From: Lentimicrobium sp.
Lineage (GTDB): Bacteria > Bacteroidota > Bacteroidia > Flavobacteriales > Flavobacteriaceae
Direction: 5' to 3'
DNA length: 8,935 nt
Assembly: GCA_022758945.1 (NCBI GenBank)
Contig: JAEMQE010000131.1
Coordinates: 1 to 8,935, forward strand
Positions 5,173 through 8,935 of this stretch are shown piece after piece. The notes beneath the pieces were generated by a model that saw only the letters and a program-made list of their open reading frames with translations, ran no database searches and was not told where the DNA came from. Position numbers and translations under genes: made by a program. The first letter of the stretch is position 1. Every line of letters begins with the position of its first letter.

Positions 5173-6063
5173 CTAAATCTTCCCGTAATACATAGCCTTC
5201 ACAATTCCGTCGGAAAGTCCAATTTTTGGAACATAAATATTTCTGGCACCACTCCATTTCATCGCGTTGAGATAGATTTGGGTTGCCGGAATGATTACGT
5301 CGGCACGATCGGGATTCAGTCCTAATTCCGAGATTCTTTGTTCGTAAGTAAGAGAATTTAGAAAAGCATATTGCGAATTCAGATAAATATAGGACAAAGG
5401 TTTTTCTAGTGCTTTGCCAGACATTTTGAATAATTTATTGATGTTTCCGCCAGAACCTATAAGGGTAACATCATCATAATCTTTGGTATTTGTTTTAATC
5501 CAGTTTTCCATTTCTTTCCAAACGGCTTCACTTACCATTTCATTCAAAAACCTTACAGTACCAGCTTTAAATGATTTGGAAACGACAATTTTACCATTGG
5601 AAAAAAGAGAAAATTCAGTGCTTCCACCTCCAACATCTACATAAAGATAGGTTTTATCCGTTTTTAAAAGGTGGTGTAAATCGGTTGAAGCTATTATTGT
5701 GGCTTCTTTTTTACCGTCAATAATTTCGATTTTTATATCGGATTCTTTATTGATAATATCTACTACTTCGAAGGCATTATTAGCCTCTCGCATGGCTGAT
5801 GTGGCAAAAGCCAAATACTTTTCGACTTTATGCACTTTCATCAAAAGTCGGAATGCTTTCATCGCATCGATCATTCTTGCAATACTTTCTTCTGAAATTT
5901 CACCCACGGTAAAGGAGTCCTGTCCCAAACGAATTGGAACACGGACTAAGGAGTTTTTGTTGAATTGCGACTCTTTTCCATCCTGTTCGACAATATTCGT
6001 AATTAAAAGACGCATTGCATTTGAACCAATATCAATCGCGGCGTATTTTTTTATTCTAAACAT
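5173..6063 (-). CDS. ppx: Ppx/GppA family exopolyphosphatase
   Basis: It removes terminal phosphates from polyphosphate (some family members act on pppGpp) in the cytoplasm. From the ATG at 6061-6063 the protein has 296 residues and begins MFRIKKYAAIDIGSN. It carries the ASKHA-fold phosphate motif DIGSN (11-15), FATSAMREA (87-94), the probable catalytic glutamate in DGKKEATI (E120), the second phosphate loop DVGGGSTE (143-150), GSGGN (203-207) and RADVIIPA (253-260). It is the short two-domain type, without the C-terminal HD-like domains of E. coli Ppx. Start choice: family members begin just before AAIDIGSN, and AAAGAGAAA precedes this ATG. An in-frame ATG at 6100-6102 would add 13 residues and a TTG at 6129 would add 22; both look less likely. 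It is last in the sixA-ppk1-ppx operon and convergent with dnaX. Confidence 0.9.
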   Translation of the reverse strand: MFRIKKYAAIDIGSNAMRLLITNIVEQDGKESQFNKNSLVRVPIRLGQDSFTVGEISEESIARMIDAMKAFRLLMKVHKVEKYLAFATSAMREANNAFEVVDIINKESDIKIEIIDGKKEATIIASTDLHHLLKTDKTYLYVDVGGGSTEFSLFSNGKIVVSKSFKAGTVRFLNEMVSEAVWKEMENWIKTNTKDYDDVTLIGSGGNINKLFKMSGKALEKPLSYIYLNSQYAFLNSLTYEQRISELGLNPDRADVIIPATQIYLNAMKWSGARNIYVPKIGLSDGIVKAMYYGKI

Positions 6064-6127
6064 TTTCTCTTTGATTTGTTTAATCGCTAATGGGTCATTC
6101 ATTAATTCTAATTTTTCTTTATTTTGC

Positions 6128-6166
6128 AACTACTTCCGATTAAACAATTTCGGTAACTACTTCCGA
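6128..6166. repeat. 12-bp direct repeat around the ppk1 stop codon
   Basis: AACTACTTCCGA occurs at 6128-6139 and again at 6155-6166, 27 bp apart. On the minus strand one copy encodes SEVV near the end of PPK1 and the other lies just after the ppk1 stop. Confidence 0.7.
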
Positions 6167-8209
6167 CTTCTTTTGATAATAATTATAGGTTTCTAATTGT
6201 GCCCTGAAAATTGGTTGATGATTTCTAGTCCTATATTTGTTATCTAGTTTTTCTGAATGATAACGGGCTTTTACATTACCTTTCCAACCCAAATCAAAAA
6301 TATCTATTAGTTCATTTTTAATTTCTTCATCATAAATTGGACAGGTGACTTCTACTCTTCCGTCAAGGTTTCTAGTCATAAAATCGGCTGATGAAATATA
6401 AACTTCGGTATCGCCAGCATTACCAAAAATATAAATTCGGGAATGTTCGAGATAATTATCAACGATACTTATGGCTTCAATATTTTCGCTCATTCCAGAA
6501 ACCCCAGGAATTAATGAACAAATACCCCTTACTTCGAGTTGTATTTTTACACCTGCATTACTGGCTTCATATAATTTATCAATCATATCAAAATCAGATA
6601 AACTATTCATTTTCAATTTTATATATGTCTTCTTACCTTCTAATGAGTGGGTAATTTCTCTATCAATCAATTTATGGAATCGAGAACGGGTATAGTGTGG
6701 TGAAACAATTAAATGTTTGTATCTATATAAACGGTAATTGATATCAAAAAACTCAAAAATCTTCGAAATATCTTTTAGAATTTGTTGGTGACTTGTAAAA
6801 AGTGTAACGTCAGTATAAATTTTTGCAGTTACTTCATTAAAATTTCCAGTAGAAATAAAGCCATATCGTTTTGTTTTTCCATCTTCAATTCTTTCGATAA
6901 CACATACTTTGCTGTGTACTTTTAGACCTTTTATTCCAAAAATAAGCTCGATACCTTCGGTTTGCATTTGTTCTGCATAGGAAATATTTGATGCTTCATC
7001 GAAACGGGCTTGCAATTCGATTTGGACAATTACTTTTTTTCCATTTTTGGCAGCATTAATTAAGGAGCTTATAATTTGGGAATTATTTGCTAAACGATAT
7101 AAAGTAATTTTAATGGAAGTTACTTTAGGATCCAAAGCAGCTTCACGCAAAAATTTGGTGAGATAAGAAAATGATTGGTATGGAGCGTGCAATAAATAAT
7201 CTTTCTGGCTTATTTTTTCCAATAAACTGCCTTCTAGACTTAATCCGGGAATGGGCAAAGGATTATTGGTTTTATAAAGTAAATCAAATCTTCCAAGATT
7301 TGGAAATTTCATATAATCCCTTCTATTATGGTACTTTCCACCTGGAATAATACTATCAGTAGAGACAATATGCATTTTGTCCAGAAAAAATTGGAGCGTG
7401 TCTTTTTCTATTTCTTGGTCATAAATAAAACGGACGGGTTCTCCTATTCTTCGGTCTTTAACACTAGTTGCGATTTTTTCGAGCATACTTTTACTCAAAT
7501 CACTATCAATCTCCAGTTGAGCATCACGAGTAATTTTGATCATGTGAGCCGATACACTTTCGTAATCAAAAATATTAAAAATACTGCTCAGATTGTGTCT
7601 TATTACATCGTCGAGCAAGATGACATATTGCTTTTTATCTTTTGATGGTAAAACTACAAACCGGTTGATAGTATTGGGAATTTCTATCATTGCATAATGA
7701 ACTTCGGCATTTTGTTTCATTACCAATTTTATCGCTAAATACCCCACAGTATCTTTCAATATAGGGAATTCGGCCAAATCATTTAATATTATGGTAATCA
7801 ATTCTGGACTCAGTTTTTGAATAAAAAAGTCTTTCAAAAACAGTTCCTGTTCCTCTGAAATGTGATTTTCATCGATGATGAATATATTTTCGGTCTCTAG
7901 TTTGTCCTCAATATTATTTAATATTCGCAAACTCTCAGATTGTTGCTGAATAACTATTTCGGTAATATCTTTGACTAGTTGTTGGGCCGAGATACCGCCA
8001 AGCACTTTTTCGCCAGATATACCGGACAAGCTCAATCTTCGGATTGCAGCAAATCGAACTCTGAAAAATTCATCTAAATTATTGGAGAAAATACCCAAAA
8101 ATCGTAGTCTTTCTAATAGTGGTACCGAATTATCCGCAGCTTCCTGAAGTACTCGTGCATTAAAGTTTAACCAACTTTTTTCTCTTTCTATATATTTATA
8201 ATTATGCAC
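6140..8209 (-). CDS. ppk1: Polyphosphate kinase PPK1
   Basis: PPK1 reversibly builds polyphosphate from the gamma-phosphate of ATP through a phosphohistidine intermediate. The 689-residue protein has the full family architecture. The N-terminal domain starts YIEREKSWLNFNARVLQEA (6-24) and contains FLGIFSNNLDEFFRVR (37-52). A central head domain follows. The two phospholipase D-like catalytic domains contain LKVHSK with the probable phosphorylated histidine H432, STGNFNE (453-459), and YLEHSRIYIFGN with H589. These histidines correspond to H435 and H592 of the E. coli enzyme. SSADFMTRNLDGRVEV (606-621) is also intact. The start codon is GTG (8207-8209), five bases after the sixA stop; the family's N-terminal signature begins immediately, so I see no better start. 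It is the middle gene of sixA-ppk1-ppx, pairing polyphosphate synthesis with degradation. Confidence 0.96.
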   Translation of the reverse strand: MHNYKYIEREKSWLNFNARVLQEAADNSVPLLERLRFLGIFSNNLDEFFRVRFAAIRRLSLSGISGEKVLGGISAQQLVKDITEIVIQQQSESLRILNNIEDKLETENIFIIDENHISEEQELFLKDFFIQKLSPELITIILNDLAEFPILKDTVGYLAIKLVMKQNAEVHYAMIEIPNTINRFVVLPSKDKKQYVILLDDVIRHNLSSIFNIFDYESVSAHMIKITRDAQLEIDSDLSKSMLEKIATSVKDRRIGEPVRFIYDQEIEKDTLQFFLDKMHIVSTDSIIPGGKYHNRRDYMKFPNLGRFDLLYKTNNPLPIPGLSLEGSLLEKISQKDYLLHAPYQSFSYLTKFLREAALDPKVTSIKITLYRLANNSQIISSLINAAKNGKKVIVQIELQARFDEASNISYAEQMQTEGIELIFGIKGLKVHSKVCVIERIEDGKTKRYGFISTGNFNEVTAKIYTDVTLFTSHQQILKDISKIFEFFDINYRLYRYKHLIVSPHYTRSRFHKLIDREITHSLEGKKTYIKLKMNSLSDFDMIDKLYEASNAGVKIQLEVRGICSLIPGVSGMSENIEAISIVDNYLEHSRIYIFGNAGDTEVYISSADFMTRNLDGRVEVTCPIYDEEIKNELIDIFDLGWKGNVKARYHSEKLDNKYRTRNHQPIFRAQLETYNYYQKKSEVVTEIV

Positions 8210-8214
8210 TATGT

Positions 8215-8700
8215 TTATTTTAAATTTTTAGGAAATATAGTCTTTTTAGTTTTGCCGTTCTTTATTTCTTCCCAACTATCTGTATCAAATTGTAGCCATA
8301 CAAACCCAGCTGTAGGAACATGGCCAATAAAAACGTCTCCAAATTTATTAACAAAATTTGTAATAGCCTCGTTATGTCCAAAAAGAATCACATTTTCGAA
8401 AACATTACTACAAGATTTGATCACTTTTTCCAATTTGTTTTCATCAAAAGTATAAAGTTCTTCTTTAAAAACGATACTTTCGATGGGATATAAAATAGTT
8501 GCAGCAAAAATCATTGCCGTTTCAGAAGCTCTTTTTGCTGGGCTACTCCATATAACAGCGTGAGAAGGAACAAATTTTATACAATTTGTAGCAACTAAGT
8601 GTGCATCAGAAATTCCTCGCTGATCTAATGGTCTGTCAATATCTTTTAGTGGAGCTTCCCAACTGGATTTTGCGTGTCGAATTATTATTAAATTTTTCAT
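8215..8700 (-). CDS. sixA: Histidine phosphatase family protein, SixA-like phosphohistidine phosphatase
   Basis: This 161-residue protein belongs to the small branch of the histidine phosphatase (phosphoglycerate mutase-like) superfamily. The nucleophile motif is LIIIRHAKSSW with R8-H9. The second phosphate-binding arginine lies in SSPAKRASETA (R57), and the second catalytic histidine in LFGHNEAI (H109). The motifs RPLDQRG (23-29) and the short length match SixA, which in E. coli removes phosphate from phosphohistidine in signalling or phosphotransfer proteins. Its true substrate here is unknown. It is the first gene of the operon with ppk1 and ppx and separated from ppk1 by only five bases. 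The ATG at 8698-8700 starts exactly where the family N-terminus begins. Confidence 0.9.
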   Translation of the reverse strand: MKNLIIIRHAKSSWEAPLKDIDRPLDQRGISDAHLVATNCIKFVPSHAVIWSSPAKRASETAMIFAATILYPIESIVFKEELYTFDENKLEKVIKSCSNVFENVILFGHNEAITNFVNKFGDVFIGHVPTAGFVWLQFDTDSWEEIKNGKTKKTIFPKNLK

Positions 8701-8713
8701 ATATGGGGATATT

Positions 8714-8758
8714 TAATTTGTAATTATATAAATTTTTAAGACTACAAATTACAAATTA
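8714..8758. repeat. AT-rich inverted repeat upstream of sixA
   Basis: Positions 8714-8725 (TAATTTGTAATT) and 8747-8758 (AATTACAAATTA) are perfect 12-bp inverted repeats with a 21-nt loop. The right arm contains two TAATTTG matches on the minus strand (8758-8752 and 8751-8745), one base short of the TAnnTTTG spacing. These are the only promoter-like elements I see for sixA. The arm sequence differs by one base from the units of the 3311-3380 repeat. Confidence 0.6.
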
Positions 8759-8906
8759 TTTCCTGAAAAGAACACACAATTCTTTAGAACTCTTTATTGA
8801 AAAGTTGCAGATCTATTTATTCCTCATAATTGTAAATATCGAATCAATTTTTATGCGGTTAACTATTTTAACATTTAAATAAGGGCTACTTTTATTTTAT
8901 TTTCTT

Positions 8907-8915
8907 TATCTTTGC
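8907..8915 (+). promoter_or_regulatory. Promoter -7 element for a gene beyond the right edge
   Basis: TATCTTTGC fits TAnnTTTG plus the favoured following C, on the plus strand, 20 bp before the end of the window. No start codon appears in the remaining bases, and no clear TTG -33 element is visible upstream. The rest of 8759-8906 shows no gene or structured element that I can support. Confidence 0.45.
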
Positions 8916-8935
8916 TAGATTCAATTTCTTTTAAG

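Noticed and set aside
5161..5175. Shared terminator between convergent dnaX and ppx
   Set aside because: Only 9 bp separate the two stop codons and no hairpin with a T tract is visible there.
6064..6129. Longer ppx N-terminus from TTG at 6129 or ATG at 6102
   Set aside because: The added 13-22 residues do not resemble the family, whose members begin a few residues before AAIDIGSN; the ATG at 6063 fits better.
5699..6196. Plus-strand ORF of 165 codons with hydrophobic stretches
   Set aside because: It is antisense to ppx, whose motifs are intact; the hydrophobicity is a by-product of the opposite strand.
7328..7645. Plus-strand ORF of 105 codons
   Set aside because: It is antisense to the fully conserved ppk1 frame and has no recognisable family or promoter.

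Overview
The window looks like a chromosomal housekeeping segment from a Flavobacterium-like member of the Bacteroidota. Four things point there. The DNA is AT-rich. Putative promoters carry the Bacteroidota -7 element TAnnTTTG rather than a sigma70 -10 box. Shine-Dalgarno sequences are mostly absent. The gene families and their order (RecD-like helicase / DUF3822-rsmD / rnpB / dnaX / ppx-ppk1-sixA) also fit. No phage, transposase, CRISPR array or tRNA was seen.

Layout. Positions 1-1378 (minus) hold a superfamily 1 RecD-like DNA helicase whose last residues run off the left edge. A 134-bp divergent promoter region (1379-1512), built largely of inverted CAATNN hexamers, separates it from a plus-strand pair: a DUF3822 protein (1513-2331) and the 16S rRNA methyltransferase rsmD (2328-2924), overlapping by 4 bp. 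RNase P RNA (rnpB, about 2992-3296) is on the minus strand, convergent with rsmD. It is divergent from dnaX across a 26-nt inverted repeat. From 5173 to 8700 three closely packed minus-strand genes, read sixA then ppk1 then ppx, form a polyphosphate operon. The last 235 bp are intergenic and end in a promoter-like element facing out of the window.

The most interesting object is dnaX (DNA polymerase III gamma/tau). The zero frame stops at 4498 after 361 residues, but the conserved tau C-terminal domain follows intact in the -1 frame up to 5163. The two frames overlap only between 4468 and 4498. That interval holds A10-G, which contains the A AAA AAG slippery heptamer in the correct phase. A perfect 8-bp hairpin lies immediately upstream of the A run. 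This predicts that full-length tau (583 aa) is made only by a -1 ribosomal frameshift or by transcriptional slippage, while ordinary reading gives a gamma-like protein. A one-base homopolymer sequencing error remains the main alternative. The linker just after the shift site is itself built from repeats: ten GCAGNNN heptamers and a copy of a dispersed 26-bp repeat that also lies after rsmD.

The genes serve genome maintenance and replication (helicase, DnaX), RNA maturation and ribosome modification (RNase P, RsmD), and polyphosphate turnover (PPK1 makes it, PPX degrades it, SixA is a small phosphatase of the phosphohistidine type).
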